In this document: one piece after another, positions 13,651 to 13,814 of the stretch | Position numbering within the stretch: the stretch's first letter is position 1 | Layout: every line of letters begins with the position of its first letter | Assembly (NCBI GenBank): GCA_003539495.1 | Contig: DPPB01000037.1 | Location: 1 to 13,814, forward strand | Origin: Oscillibacter sp. | Lineage (GTDB): Bacteria; Bacillota; Clostridia; Oscillospirales; Oscillospiraceae | DNA length: 13,814 nucleotides | Direction of reading: 5' to 3' | Notes under the pieces: model-generated | Seen by the model: only the letters and a program-made list of their open reading frames with translations | Databases searched by the model: none | Told to the model about the DNA's origin: nothing | Program-made: the position numbers and the translations under genes

Positions 13651-13814
13651 ATGGCTTTTGAAGTATTGATGCCCCAGCTGGGTCTGACCATGGAGGAGGG
13701 CACCCTCTCCAAGTGGATCAAGCACGAGGGCGATACCGTAAAGGCCGGCGACGTGGTGGCAGAGATCACCACGGACAAGCTGACCAACGAGCTGACCAGC
13801 GAGCAGGACGGCGT
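13651..13814 (+). CDS. Dihydrolipoyl acyltransferase (E2) of the complex, 5' part
   Basis: An open frame begins at ATG 13651, nine bases after AAGGAGGG, and runs off the window after 54 codons. The visible part is a lipoyl domain: MPQLGLTMEEGTLSKWIK, then EGDTVKAGDVVAEITTDK with the lipoylated Lys43 in the TDKLTNE hairpin. This is the swinging arm of an E2 acyltransferase that takes the acyl group from E1 and passes it to CoA. An E3 fused to a lipoyl domain cannot be excluded from this much. It completes the reading of the operon as an E1-alpha/E1-beta/E2 complex. Confidence 0.9.
   Translation, partial: MAFEVLMPQLGLTMEEGTLSKWIKHEGDTVKAGDVVAEITTDKLTNELTSEQDG

Overview
The window reads as part of a fairly GC-rich Firmicutes-type chromosome, probably a gut Clostridia of the Oscillospirales kind. 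This is inferred from strong AAGGAGG-type ribosome binding sites, short lipoprotein signals, GTG/TTG starts, and the gene content (Liv ABC transporter, TRAP transporter, FCD-type GntR regulator, AcoAB-type dehydrogenase). The taxon is an inference and no marker gene is present. No rRNA, tRNA, CRISPR array or insertion sequence was seen.

Left part (45-5135, minus strand): a complete branched-chain amino acid ABC transporter operon in the order livK-livH-livM-livG-livF, with overlapping or nearly abutting genes from livH to livF. Its 5' region looks like a ribosome-mediated attenuator. A good sigma-A-like promoter (5107-5135) is followed within about 30 nt by a 70-codon leader ORF (4858-5070) with a strong Shine-Dalgarno site. 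Fourteen of fifteen consecutive residues near its C-terminus are Ile, Leu or Val. An intrinsic terminator (4804-4838) follows, and then livK. A perfect 18-bp inverted repeat separates livK from livH.

Middle (5136-6532): a 43-codon ORF of unknown function on the minus strand, a divergent promoter with a TGGT-N3-ACCA operator, a GntR/FCD regulator (5542-6273) with its own strong terminator, and a second promoter followed by a phased array of TGGT/ACCA half-sites. The regulator probably controls itself and the operon to its right.

Right part (6533-13814, plus strand): a TRAP transporter (dctP, dctQ, dctM), then after a 140-nt gap holding a hairpin, a catabolic set: a beta-hydroxyacid dehydrogenase, a metallo-beta-lactamase-fold hydrolase, a PPC/DUF296 protein, E1-alpha and E1-beta of an acetoin-dehydrogenase-like 2-oxo/hydroxyketone dehydrogenase complex, and the start of the lipoyl E2 gene, which runs off the window. 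The likely logic is import of an organic acid, NAD(P)-dependent conversion of its hydroxyl group, and CoA-linked oxidative cleavage by the TPP/lipoate complex. The actual substrate cannot be read from the sequence, and I do not recognise the gene combination as a described pathway.
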